Assembly: GCA_003427395.1 (NCBI GenBank)
Contig: BFEA01000224.1
Coordinates: forward strand, 642,438-664,338
Reading direction: 5' to 3'
Source of the DNA: Chara braunii
Lineage: Eukaryota > Streptophyta > Charophyceae > Charales > Characeae
Length of the DNA: 21,901 nucleotides
Shown here: positions 1 to 9,237 of the stretch, piece by piece
Position numbering within the stretch: the stretch's first letter is position 1
Layout: the number at the start of each line of letters is the position of its first letter
Made by a program: the position numbers and the translations under genes
The notes under the pieces: generated by a model
The model's database searches: none
Seen by the model: the letters and a program-made list of their open reading frames with translations, nothing else
Told to the model about the DNA's origin: nothing

Positions 1-39
<39 letters not shown>
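1..39. repeat. Poly-T tract at window edge
   Basis: An uninterrupted run of T starts at the first base. It could be the poly(A) tail of another minus-strand retroelement. However, the sequence just right of it lacks the 3'-terminal hairpin found beside the poly-T of LINE-A and LINE-B, so it is not the same family. The left edge is outside the window. Confidence 0.9.
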
Positions 40-42
<3 letters not shown>

Positions 43-70
43 GGCGATGACTTCAAGATATCATTATTAA

Positions 71-401
71 GCTGACCGGCCCCGGCCCCAAGGCAATTTA
101 GAAATAGTTGGTTTTACAACCGTTACTCATCAAGTTCAACCATCTGATTTCGAACACCGGTCTGTATTTTCAACAGTTCATCGTCCCCCACCGGCCTCGT
201 TTACGAGGGTCGGCTGGTGGCCAATGGAGGATTTGTTAGATGATCCGGAAGGAGAAGAAAATACAGACGAGATGGAGTTAGGAAGAAGCGAGGTGGAAGG
301 GCAGCCAGTGGACCCTCAAGCTCGAGAAGAGGGGACAAAGAAGATGGTGGAGGAGGTGAGAGCGATGATGGAACAATGCTTTGATAGGATCGTGTTACCT
401 G
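71..401 (+). pseudogene. Unidentified open frame, left part, interrupted by LINE-A
   Basis: A frame open from 71 (stop at 68-70) runs to the LINE-A insertion, with an ATG at 224. The region after 224 is acidic and Glu-rich and ends in a segment (KKMVEEVRAMMEQ, then CFDRIVLP) that could be helical. Any reading beyond 401 only translates the LINE poly-T and is spurious. If the LINE and one copy of the target duplication are removed, the frame continues at 4448 for about 21 codons to a TGA at 4510-4512. I do not recognise the family. It may be a host gene exon or the C-terminal part of another transposon protein. Confidence 0.45.
393..401. repeat. Target site duplication of LINE-A, left copy
   Basis: TGTTACCTG directly abuts the LINE-A poly-T and is repeated exactly at 4439-4447, at the other end of the element. 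Nine bases is within the range normal for LINE insertion. The boundary could shift by one base. Confidence 0.85.
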
Positions 402-421
402 TTTTTTTTTTTTTTTTTTTT
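402..421 (-). repeat. Poly(A) tail of LINE-A (poly-T on + strand)
   Basis: Twenty T residues lie between the target duplication and the element's 3' hairpin. This tail marks the 3' end and the minus orientation. Confidence 0.9.
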
Positions 422-440
422 AAGACAATCAGCCCTGTCA

Positions 441-478
441 GTGTTAGTGCTGCTAATAGGAGCAGTCACCACTAACAC
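441..478 (-). promoter_or_regulatory. LINE-A 3'-terminal two-stem RNA hairpin
   Basis: The outer stem is GTGTTAGTG (441-449) with CACTAACAC (470-478), nine perfect pairs. The inner stem is CTGCT (450-454) with AGCAG (461-465), around the hexaloop AATAGG. A 4-nt bulge occupies 466-469. It lies 19 nt from the poly(A). LINE-B has the same architecture with a compensatory change, so it was probably selected as RNA structure. In some LINEs and plant L1-type families a 3' stem-loop is the element's own RT recognition site. That role here is inferred. Confidence 0.8.
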
Positions 479-657
479 CTAGGGGGAGGATCCATCTATG
501 GGTGGGGAGCATCACCTGCTGGAAAACGGGTCCAACGTCCCTTAAACAGAACATGAGAATGTTTGAGAACAGTGATTGTGAGGCCTGCCAGCATTGATTG
601 CCCTGTCTCCAGGGGATTTACTGAGCAGGTGTGTGTATATCATAGTAATGTGGCCCT

Positions 658-842
658 TGTTTCCCGTATCTCTTCACCCCGGGGGGGTGCCAGATGTCCC
701 ATTAAGCTCTGATACTACTTCAGGAGGGCGTGATAAGCAGCTACCCAGTCTGTGTAATCTGAGTAATAAAGCAGACACCGCCCCTTGTATCCCTTCGTCC
801 CTCGGAATGGGGGGGGCCAGATAAGTCCCTGAATGCTGATAC
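658..842 (-). repeat. LINE-A 3'UTR paired modules
   Basis: Two related modules (about 658-711 and 783-842, spaced about 125 bp) share the order TATC(T/C)CTTC, a C/G-rich inverted motif, CCAGAT, then GCT(C/G)GATAC or similar. The first holds a perfect CACCCC/GGGGTG stem (675-680 with 684-689). LINE-B has the corresponding pair at 5129-5192 and 5245-5310, so the duplication predates the split of the two copies. Confidence 0.65.
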
Positions 843-1194
843 GACTATGAAAATCACTCCGATTGCACCTTGCAGCGCGGCGTGCTCCTTACTGCATGTC
901 GTTGTATGGTGCGAGAATTCTCCCCTCGGGGGCTCTAGGGGGGAACTTCGCCAGATACATGAATGCCACCTTCATTCAGGATAAGATTTATGTTAGTGAC
1001 AAAGAATGGGGTGGAAAGGGGTCGGGGAAATCGGAGGGGGGGCGTTATGGGAATGAAGATTCAATGTTTGTCCAATCCTTAAAAACTAACTTATAATCCC
1101 TTATTTCGTCCAGATTTTGCATTCCTTCTCCATTGTCGCCACTCCACTCCACTTTCGCTATCCATCCCTCTTTGTCCCCTCCTATCCAATCTGA

Positions 1195-2640
1195 TCAGAA
1201 TGTTGTAACCTGTCTTCTAACATCTCCGGTTTGTTTTAGCAGGTCCAGTTGACACTTTGTATCCAACCATTTACGTGTAAGCTCGAAATGGACCTGCTGT
1301 CGGATTTGTTTTGTAATCTTTGAGTTGTGCACCCGTACTTTTTCCATTGTCAAGGTGCACCTCTGCCACCACAATGCCCATATCACTGCTCGCCTTCCTA
1401 TTCTGTACATATTTTCAATGAAGTCGGTGGCTGTTTCTGCCTGGGGCCAGTGGCCAGCCAGTATTGCCTGCCATGACCACCGCCAGGGGATATTGGGTTC
1501 CAATTTGTGCCAAATGCGATCCCACCATCTCCATGTAAATTGGGAAATTGGGCATTGCATGAAGATATGCTCAACGGTCTCCGCTTTCTTATGAAAGGGG
1601 AAAAGTTCCTAGCATCGCTGACACCATGGGAGGAGCAGTCCTTTTTGTTCCAGATTTGTTCTATCGACCAACCAATCATTTGTTGCCAGACAGGGATGAA
1701 CTATTTGCCATTGCAGGGACGTAATTTTCATAGGCTTATGTTTCTGTTCCTTAAACCATTTGATTGGTGACAGTAAATTACGGTCGATGTTCAACAATCG
1801 GGCCCATCTGTCCTACGTCCTTCAGGTTTCTCTTGGGCCAAACTTGCTATATGCTGTTTTGACTGTTAGCTGTCGCAGGGTGGTGTGACCTTTCCTCGTT
1901 ACCCCCCTCCTTTGGGGAAACTGCGAATTCCATTCCGCCGGGTCCAAGGGTAAGTCCTGGATTGGTTTATCTGGCTTGTAAACCTCTCTATGTCCCTCCT
2001 CTTCTAAAACTCTCACCCGGTATACTGCAGCTTTGTCCTTCCATTCGAAAGGGGCCATACTACCTTGGAGTGTGCCCTCCTGTGTGACAGCATAGATTTC
2101 GACGAGGAATGTGTGTGGTGAAGTTGAGTGTATCAGACCAACTTTCAACGGGGCCTCTGCAAATGCTTTCCAATCCCCTTCTTTCAATAGAGGGCCCCGC
2201 TTGAGGATCCGATACCATTCCAATGGAATAATATCGATAAGGTCTTTCTGAAGTTCATTGACATGGTGGCAGTACCTTAATTTCTCCCGCATTTGGTCCG
2301 CTGTCTTCCACTCCTGTCTCTCCTTATCCCATAAATCCCTCACCCTAAGGATTCCATTTTTAACCCAACTCCTCCAGGGAAGGGATGAGCTTACCATAAC
2401 ACCCCCCCTTGAGTCTGTTACCCATCTATTCTTGAAGAGGGGTTGCCAATGGACTTCTTCCCATTGGTCTGGGTAGACCTTATCCAGGAGTGGAAGCTTC
2501 CGCCAAGTTTGTAGCAGGGAGGACCAAAAACTATCCTGTGTCTGGTCGCGTACCTCCGCCCCCCCTCTTCTAAGTGGTAGTTTTTATGGGACTGACCAGT
2601 AACGATCTTCCAACCACGTCAGAGGGTGAATCGTATAGGG
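1195..2640 (-). pseudogene. LINE-A ORF2 C-terminal region (thumb / zf-RVT-like), broken
   Basis: This continues the RT frame downstream through several stops and frameshifts; open pieces are 2397-1822, 1797-1609 and 1560-1195. It aligns with LINE-B 7376-5712. Recognisable parts are PLTWLEDRYW and PLEWYRILKRGP. A region with KPMKITSLQWQIVH and TNDWLVDRTNLEQKG matches the zf-RVT domain common in plant LINE ORF2, although the usual Cys pairs are poorly conserved. A Trp-rich stretch (FTWRWWDRIW, then WRWSWQAILAGHWPQAE) follows. The first stop is the TAG just after LSRLAP at 2644. The last piece ends at a TGA where LINE-B has TGC, so the ancestral protein was longer. No RNase H domain is visible. 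Confidence 0.85.
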
Positions 2641-2643
2641 GGA

Positions 2644-4002
2644 CTAAGGAGCCAGTCGGGACAGGTGCTCCAGGGCCAGCACACGCCATGGGCTTTGAGG
2701 GGTAAAGATCAGCTTGTTAATCCATTTAACTCGCAGTGCTTGGACTTGTGTAGCTGGGTCTATTATCCCAAGCCCACCCCTTGCTTTTGGCTGGATGATT
2801 GAGTCCCAAGCCACTCGGCTTATTACATTGGTGAGTTCCCCATTTGCCCTCCATAAAAAGGTTGATACCTTTCCCTTTAGCTTCCTTAAGGTTGTTTTGC
2901 TCAGCGACCATAGTAGGGACTTATACCAGAGTGTCGCAAAGATTACATTATTTATAACTAGAGCGCGACCAAAGAGGGGTGTGTGTTTGTTCTTCCAATT
3001 GTTAAGTTTTTGCAGGGCCGGGGCACTTATCCATTCGTCGTTTGTTGGCGGTTTCCCCACGGTGGTCATGGATACTCCCAGAATCCTTATTGGAACCTCG
3101 ATTGGCTGCCAGGCTATTCGCGGTATATCTGGGGGCCGACCTCCTTGGTAGTGAATCCACCAACCATGTGTCTTAGAACCCCAGTTTACCCTCATATCAG
3201 ATACCGCGGCAAACCTGTCCATCATATGTTGGATTTCCTCCATATTACAGTGCGTGGCCTCGACCATTATTGTATTAAGGTCATCCGCAAATAATGAGCA
3301 AACTGGAACTGCTTCCTCTGGTATCCGTGTGATTTTAATTTTTGAGATGTTTTTGTTTGCCCGCAGGTTGGCTGCTAGGGGTTCCATTATGACTAAAAAG
3401 AGGAGGGGGGCAATAGGATCCCCTCGGCGAACTGATCGTTGTAGGTGCACAGGGGGGGACAGGTTGCCATTTACTTGGACACAAATAGTCGCGTTTTTGT
3501 GCAAGATTTGTATCCATCTCCTGAATGTTGGACCAAAGTTCAGTTTATCTAGGCATTTGTCCAGGAACAGCCAATCCACATGGTCGTAGGCCTTTTCAAA
3601 GTCAATAAAGACTAATGCAGCATTCTGATGGGATTGCCTTGTTAGTTGAAGGATCTCATGGATCAGCAGGATATTTTCCTGTATGTTCCTGTCCTCCGTG
3701 AACCCCATTTGGGCTGGGTGAATGATGTCCCTCATTACTGGAATCATCCTGTTTGCGAGGGCTTTGGACAACATCTTATATACAACAGTCAGGAGCGTGA
3801 TTGGCCTGTAGTTCCTAATGTCCAGTTTTTCCCCCTTCTTATTGAGGAGGGTTAAGACCCTCTGCCCCACTCTTTCTCTCATCTTCCATGTGGACCATAC
3901 TTCGTCAAAATATTTCATGAGATTTTGGCTCATAAAGTCCCACGTCACCTCCCAGAATTCCTTAGGGAATCCGTCTACTCCTGGGGCTTTCTCCTCCTTC
4001 AT
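2644..4002 (-). CDS. LINE-A reverse transcriptase domain (ORF2 fragment)
   Basis: A continuous 452-residue open segment encodes the RT that copies LINE RNA at the nicked target. Visible blocks are APGVDGFPKEFW (residues 6-17), NYRPITLL (64-71), MGF (99-101) with NIQENILLIHE, motif A FIDFEKAYD with catalytic D134, motif B-like RRGDPIAPLLF (about 192-202) and motif C FADD (238-241) followed by hydrophobic residues. All three catalytic aspartates are present. Motif C is followed by one extra residue relative to LINE-B. It is not a full gene: the same frame continues upstream to 4437 through a TGA at 4018-4020, where LINE-B has TGG (Trp). EN is missing because of 5' truncation. Confidence 0.95.
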   Translation of the reverse strand: MKEEKAPGVDGFPKEFWEVTWDFMSQNLMKYFDEVWSTWKMRERVGQRVLTLLNKKGEKLDIRNYRPITLLTVVYKMLSKALANRMIPVMRDIIHPAQMGFTEDRNIQENILLIHEILQLTRQSHQNAALVFIDFEKAYDHVDWLFLDKCLDKLNFGPTFRRWIQILHKNATICVQVNGNLSPPVHLQRSVRRGDPIAPLLFLVIMEPLAANLRANKNISKIKITRIPEEAVPVCSLFADDLNTIMVEATHCNMEEIQHMMDRFAAVSDMRVNWGSKTHGWWIHYQGGRPPDIPRIAWQPIEVPIRILGVSMTTVGKPPTNDEWISAPALQKLNNWKNKHTPLFGRALVINNVIFATLWYKSLLWSLSKTTLRKLKGKVSTFLWRANGELTNVISRVAWDSIIQPKARGGLGIIDPATQVQALRVKWINKLIFTPQSPWRVLALEHLSRLAP

Positions 4003-4017
4003 TTGAAGGAGGGCCGT

Positions 4018-4437
4018 TCATATTTCATCTTTAGAGAGTGGGGCTTCTATTGCTTCACGTTGCTCGGGTGTTAATGTTTTGTTTAGTGGTGCCTGAAACT
4101 CCTGTATTTGGCGGTCATGATGTGATGCGTCTGTTTTGTCGATGTGCGATGCGAAGAGATCTATGTAGAAGTCGTAGGTTATTTTTGTGCAACGTGCTGT
4201 AGTTATGGTTGGGTCTAGGTCTCTATCTCTAAGTTCATATAGTGCTTCAATGATAGTTCTGTGAGCCCTTACTCTGGCTAGACTAAAAAAATGGGAATCC
4301 ATCATCCCTTCTGTAGACAATCCAGATAGCCGTGCTCTTGTTTGGGATCCAAGCCATCGATAATGCGCATGTTTAAAAAGTTGATCTTTTAAGTCTTGTA
4401 TGAGAGTTTGCAGTTCGTTGATTCTCTGTCCTTGCCC
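4018..4437 (-). pseudogene. LINE-A ORF2 EN-RT linker, truncated at 5' end
   Basis: The frame is open from the truncation point at about 4437 to the TGA at 4018-4020, and is in phase with the RT segment. It holds the LINE linker motif, HAHYRWLGSQTRARLSG then MDSHFFSLA, equivalent to the R-W-L-x-x-x-S-x-x-F-F motif that follows EN in plant LINEs, and KITYDFYIDLFASH. LINE-B has the same order at 9063-8563. The ATG at 4320 is internal and not a natural start. Confidence 0.85.
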
Positions 4438-4438
4438 T

Positions 4439-4447
4439 TGTTACCTG
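4439..4447. repeat. Target site duplication of LINE-A, right copy
   Basis: TGTTACCTG is identical to 393-401. To its right the interrupted open frame continues (GAC ATC GCT CGC), which independently supports the insertion boundary. Confidence 0.85.
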
Positions 4448-4762
4448 ACATCGCTCGCTTTGCCAAATTTGAGACAAAGGGGAACTCAGTCACGATGACC
4501 CCTACCACCTGAAGTTGAGAATGCGCAGGTTGAATGGATGGAAGAAAATGCGGTTGTAGTATTTTTTTAGGGCAACTTGAAAACGGTGTCTGCTGAGCGA
4601 AAAGAGGAATGCATCAGATGTTTTGAAGATGTCATTCTTCCCCCTAATCTACATCATAAGGAACGAGGAAGGGTGCACCAAGAAGGTAAAAACCTGATGT
4701 CTTATTACCCTCGGGACAAACACATTGTGGAACAAATGACCAAATTGAATGTTGTTGTTGTT

Positions 4763-4763
<1 letters not shown>
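4448..4763 (+). pseudogene. Unidentified open frame, right part, between LINE-A and LINE-B
   Basis: This is the flank between two LINE insertions. Directly after the LINE-A duplication the left-hand frame runs in phase to TGA 4510-4512. A second frame (from 4511 through a TAG near 4568, then open from 4577) encodes EECIRCFEDVILPPN and HKERGRVHQEG and stays open until the LINE-B poly-T. The frame switch may mark an old frameshift in one ancestral gene. It ends in a (GTT)n run at 4750-4763, which is where LINE-B inserted. The family was not recognised. Confidence 0.4.

Positions 4764-4800
<37 letters not shown>
4764..4800 (-). repeat. Poly(A) tail of LINE-B (poly-T on + strand)
   Basis: Thirty-seven T residues lie directly after a (GTT)n run in the target and immediately before the conserved 3' end of the element. 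Confidence 0.9.
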
Positions 4801-4804
<4 letters not shown>

Positions 4805-4814
4805 ACACCTTCTT

Positions 4815-4852
4815 GTGCTAGTGCTGCTGATAAGAGCAGGCAGCACTAGCAT
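4815..4852 (-). promoter_or_regulatory. LINE-B 3'-terminal two-stem RNA hairpin
   Basis: The outer stem is TGCTAGTG (4816-4823) with CACTAGCA (4844-4851). The inner stem is CTGCT (4824-4828) with AGCAG (4835-4839), around the hexaloop GATAAG. A 4-nt bulge lies at 4840-4843. An alternative fold pairs 12 bp (4816-4827 with 4840-4851). It lies 14 nt from the poly(A). Compared with LINE-A, one outer pair changes from T-A to C-G on both sides, which preserves pairing. Confidence 0.8.
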
Positions 4853-5128
4853 CGGAGGAAAGGCTCCATCTATTGGTGGGGAGCGTCACCTGCTGGAAAC
4901 CGGGTCCAGCGTCTTATTTTACAAAGAAAAGAATAGTTTGGAAATTCTGGGACCAATGACTATGAATGGCTATGAGACCTGCCAGCATTGATTGCCCTGC
5001 AAAATCAGGGGATTAACTGAGCAGACAAAAGTGCTTGTGAGAATCAAAAGAGTCAAAAGAGCAGGTAAGCAGCCTTAGTTGAGCAGCCACTGTGCAAACC
5101 TTGGAGAACCAGAACCTTGGCGAGCTGA

Positions 5129-5310
5129 TGTCACCTTTGTATCTCTTCGCCCTCAGAAAGGGCGCCAGATAGAAGATTCAGGACTGATACTGTGAAGCGG
5201 CTGTGAGACGGCTGCTTGCTGAGAAGAAGACCTTGGGAAACTGTTGTCACCTTTGTATCTCTTCACCCTTAGAAGGAGGGCGCCAGATAGGCAATTCAGG
5301 ACTGATACTG
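5129..5310 (-). repeat. LINE-B 3'UTR paired modules
   Basis: Two copies, 116 bp apart (5129-5192 and 5245-5310), share TGTCACCTTTG, ATCTCTTC, a hairpin motif, GGCGCCAGATAG, then ATTCAGGACTGATACTG. The first contains a perfect CGCCCT/AGGGCG stem (5148-5153 with 5159-5164, loop CAGAA). LINE-A has diverged versions of both. Confidence 0.75.
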
Positions 5311-5711
5311 AGGAACGACCACTCGTTTCACCCACAGAAGAGACAACTCGTCTATCTGTCCTGATACTTATTCCAGGGCCTGTCTGCTCCAAATCCAATT
5401 TTGCTTACTACCCCTGCCCCGCTCCGGCTGCAATCAGCAGAGGTTAGCAGACGTAATGAACAAGCGGGATCCTCCCCAGGGGGCTCCGGGGAGGATTTCC
5501 TCGCGTGGCCCAGAGGGACATACGAGTTAGGAAATGTAGGGGGGGGGAAGTCACGTAGGTGGAGGAGATATCATTGTCCTTTTCAAACCAGGGTTTCCGT
5601 CAGTGAAAGGGCGTAGGGAGGGAAGGGATCTGGGAAATCCGTGGGGTGGCGCAATGGGAACGAGGCCTCTATGTTGGTCCAATCCTTGAAAACCAGTTTG
5701 TTGTCTCTCAT

Positions 5712-7376
5712 CTAAGTTTCTTGATCCCCACTCCATACTACTTTTGCGATCCGACCTTCCGTTTCCCCCCCTACCCACCCGTTGCAGAATTTCGTTATCT
5801 TTCCTCTGACATCTCTTGTTTGTTTAAAAAGTTCCAGTTGTTCCTTCGCATCTAACCACCTGCGTGTGAGTTCTTGGTGTAGTTGCTGCTGGATTTGTTC
5901 AATGATTTCCGCGCCTTCTACCCGTACCTTTTCCATGGTTAGGATGCATCTTTGCCACCAGAGTGCCCACATAACTGCTCTTTTTCCCACTCTCTATATA
6001 TTTTCGGTGAAGGGTGTGGCAGTCCCTGCCTGGGGCCAATGTCCAGCCAAAATGGTTTGCCACGACCAGGGCCAGGGAATATCCAGTTCCATCTTTCGCC
6101 AGATGCGGTCCTACCACCTCCAAATGAACAGGGCGATTGGGTACTGCATGAAGATGTGTTCGATGGTCTCAGCCTTCTTGTGGAAGAGGAAGAGGCTCTG
6201 GCATCGCTGGAACCATGGGAACAGCAGACCCCTTTGTTCGAGGTTTGTCCGGTCAATCAGCCAATCGTTAGTCGGCAGGCAGCGGTGTGCTATCTGCCAT
6301 TGTTGCGAGGTAATTTTCATTGGTTTGTGCTTTTCTTCCGTAGACCATTGAATCGGTGTCAGGAGGGCGTAGTCGGTGTTTAGATATCTGGCCCATCTAT
6401 CATTTATTATGTCCCTCACGTGGCGTTTGGGTCGAAGCATTTTATAAGTTGATTTGACCGTTAGGAGATGCAGGTTAATGTAGGTGGTTCCAGGGGCGCC
6501 CCTTCGCCGAGGGGGCTGCCATACCCATTCTGTTAGGTCCAAATCCAAGTCCTGTATTGGATTCTCTGGCTGGAAGGCCACCCTCTGTCCCTTCTCTTCC
6601 ACGACTCTCACTCTGTTAACCTCTGTTCTGCTCTGCCATTCAAAAAGTGCCTCGGAGTCCCTTGCTTGGAGGGTGTTTGATTTTGTGATGGTGTAATATT
6701 CAATTAGTATCATTTGGGGAGAAACCATGTGGATTAATCCAGTCAGGTGTGGAGTCTCTGTAGTCGTCACCCAGTCACCCTCTCTCAAACTGGGGCCATT
6801 CCTAAGGATCCGGTACCATTCCAGCGGGATGGTTTCAATGATGTTTTCCAGGGACTCTTCGACCCGATGGCAATACCGTAAGGTGTCCCACATCTGGTCC
6901 GCCGTCCTCCATGTTTGTTTGTCAGTGTCCCAGAGATCCCCAACACTGAGAATGCCATGTTTGACCCAGTTTTTCCATGGCGGGCCTGAGCTTATCCTCA
7001 CACGGCCCTCCGTGTCTAATATCCATCTCTTTCCAAAGAGGGGTTGACGGTAGACTTCCTCACACCGATCGGGTCGGGTCCTGTCTAGAAGCGGGAGAGT
7101 ACGCCATGTATGTAGCAGGGATAGCCAAAAGTTGTCCAGGAGTTGACCCCCTCCTTCTTCTACTCCTTCCATTTCATCCGGAAGTTTGCACGGGATTCTC
7201 CAAAAACGGTCTTCCAACCAAGAGAGTGGGTGGACTGCACGGGGGGCCGTCGGGGCTAGCCGTGCAAGGTGTTTCAGGGCCAAGGCACACCATTGGCTCT
7301 GGGGGGCAAAGATAAGTCTCTTAATCCGTTTGATTCGTAGAGCTCGTACTTGCGTGGCTGGGTCTAGAATCCCCAA
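5712..7376 (-). pseudogene. LINE-B ORF2 C-terminal region (zf-RVT-like)
   Basis: A 421-codon open piece (7376-6111) and a further piece (5990-5712) encode the part of ORF2 after the RT. Shared landmarks with LINE-A are PLSWLEDRFW, IPLEWYRILRNGP and KPMKITSQQWQIAH, then TNDWLIDRTNLEQRG, then RCQSLFLFHKKAETIEHIF, which resembles the zf-RVT signature (E-x-x-x-H-x-F) with degraded cysteines. It stops at a TAG at 6111-6113 that replaces a Trp codon (LINE-A reads WRWWDRIW there). Its job is probably RNA or target binding during integration, inferred from the family. No RNase H domain is seen. Confidence 0.88.
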
Positions 7377-9063
7377 GCCTCCTCCCTGGACCTCCAGCTT
7401 TTGGTTGGATAATGGAGTCCCAAACCACTCAGCTGATTACATTGTCTTGCTCATCATCTCCTCTCTAAAGAAAGGCTGCAACTTTTTGCCTTAGGGCCCT
7501 CAAGGCTGCTTTGCTTAATGGCCATAACAGGGACTTATACCATAATGATGCAAAAACTACGTTATTGAGAACTAAGGCCCGGCCAAAGAGTGACGTGTGT
7601 TTGTTTTTCCAATTATTTAGCTTGTGCTGCGCCAGGGTACTGATTCATTCATCATTAATTGGTGGCCTACCTTGTGCGGCCATGGATAGCCCTAGGATCC
7701 GTATTGGTGCCTCCAATGGCACCCAGGCTATACGTGGGGCCTCCGGGGGCCGCCCTTCTTAGTAGTGGATTCACCAACCTTGTGTTTTGGACCCCCAATT
7801 AACCGCATGTCGGAAACCTTAGAAAATTTCTCCATCATATATTGAATTTCCTCCATGTTGTGGTGTGTGGCCTCTGCAATAATTGTCAGGTCATCCGCGA
7901 AGAGGGAGCACACCGAGACTGCTTCCTCCGGGATGCGTGTAACTCGGATTTTGGTGATGTTTTTGTTTGCATGAAGATTGGAGGTCAGTGCTTCCATTAT
8001 GACCAGGAACAGGAACGGGGCAATATGGTCCCCTTATTGGACCGATCATTGTAAGTGTAGAGGCGGCGCGAGATTTTCGTTGACTTGGACACATGTGGTG
8101 GCGTTTCGATGCAAAATTTGTATCCAATGTCTAAGGTCTGGCCCAAAGTTCATCTTTTTTAGGCAATTGCCTAGAAACGTCCAGTTCACATGATCATAGG
8201 TCATTTCGAAGTCGATAAATATGAGAGCCGCGTTCTGACGGGACTGCTTTGTGAGTTGGAGAATCTCATGTATTAGTAGAATATTCTCTTGTATGTTTCT
8301 ATTCTGCATGAATCCGGTTTGATCCAGATGAATGACGTCCTCCATTACTGGGATCATCTGGTTTGCCAAAGTCTTTGACAACATTTTGTAAACAACCGTA
8401 AGCAGTGTTATGGGTCGATAATTCATGATATCCATTTTATCCCCTTTTTTTATACAGGAGAGTTAGTATCCCTTGCCCCACCCTTTCTCGCATCTCCCTC
8501 TTGAGCCAAACCTCCTTGTAGACGTTCATAATGTCCTGGTTCATTAATTTCCAGGTGGTTTCTCAAAATTCCTTGGGGAAGCCGCCTATCCTGGGGGCCT
8601 TGTCCTCTTTCATTTGCAGGAGGGTGGACCATATCTTATCCTTGGAGAGCGCGACTTCCAGTGCTTCCTGTTGTTCCGTTGCTAAAGTCTTTTTCAGTAG
8701 TTCCAAAATTTTCTCGATTAAATGGTTATGATGTGAAGGATCTGATTTATCTAAGTGTGAGGAGAAGAGTTCTTTGTAGAAATCGTAAGTTATCTTTGTA
8801 CAGCGAACTGTGGACACGGTCGGGTTCGAGTCCCTGACATTTGGTTCGTACAGAGCTTCGATCGTGGTTCGTTGGCACCACACTATAGCTAGGCCAAAAA
8901 AATGAGAGTTCATTCCCCCTTCAGTGGTGGATCTGGATAGTCTGACCCTTATTTGGGCGCCTTGCCATCTATATTGTGCATGTTGAAAAAGTTGGTCTTT
9001 TAATTCTCGTATGTGTGTTTGTAAGTCAGTGATCAGTTGCTCCTGCCCTTGCGAGTTTAACAA
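7377..9063 (-). pseudogene. LINE-B reverse transcriptase region, broken
   Basis: The EN-RT linker is at 9063-8563 (HAQYRWQGAQIRVRLSR, MNSHFFGLA, KDKIWSTLLQMKEDKAP), ending at a TGA that replaces the Trp of KEFW. After a frameshift, 8435-8046 encodes NYRPITLL, NIQENILLIHE and motif A FIDFEMTYD, which has Lys-to-Met and Ala-to-Thr changes relative to LINE-A. Two stops (8046-8048 and one five codons later) sit in motif B where LINE-A has Arg codons. Motif C (SLFADDLTIIAEA) is in the 7997-7728 piece. Several stops follow up to 7376. The catalytic aspartates remain readable, but the protein cannot be made. Confidence 0.9.
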
Positions 9064-9237
9064 ATTTTGCTCTTATTATGTGTGTACCAGATCCTGCATG
9101 ATCGTGACTTCTCAGAGGTGTCTCTGAGTGGCTAGATATTTGGAGTACTCGTTGCACTTCCTGGCCAAGAAAAATAGGCCGTTATTGAACCAATCAATCT
9201 GTGATTCGTGTTGGAGACGGTGATCCTTCCAGAAGTC

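Larger units (their letters stand above)
402..4438 (-). mobile_element. LINE-A: 5'-truncated L1-like non-LTR retrotransposon
   Basis: This is a minus-strand LINE of about 4.0 kb. Its 3' end is a 20-nt poly(A), read as poly-T at 402-421. It contains a 3'UTR, then ORF2 from the EN-RT linker through RT and the zf-RVT-like tail. ORF1 and EN are absent: similarity to LINE-B stops at about 4438, equivalent to about 9055 in LINE-B. A 9-bp target site duplication flanks it, so the 5' truncation is an insertion product, as is typical of incomplete target-primed reverse transcription. It aligns with LINE-B throughout and looks less decayed: its RT is continuous over 452 codons. Confidence 0.95.

Noticed and set aside
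224-475. An 83-codon frame ending in poly-Phe
   Set aside because: Beyond 401 it translates the LINE-A poly-T and 3'UTR. Only the part left of 401 belongs to the interrupted frame.
2714-3589. Plus-strand frames opposite LINE-A RT
   Set aside because: The minus-strand frame carries all RT motifs. The plus-strand frames are antisense shadows.
5782-6383. Plus-strand frames of up to 189 codons opposite LINE-B ORF2
   Set aside because: They are antisense to the zf-RVT-like region, which is conserved with LINE-A on the minus strand.
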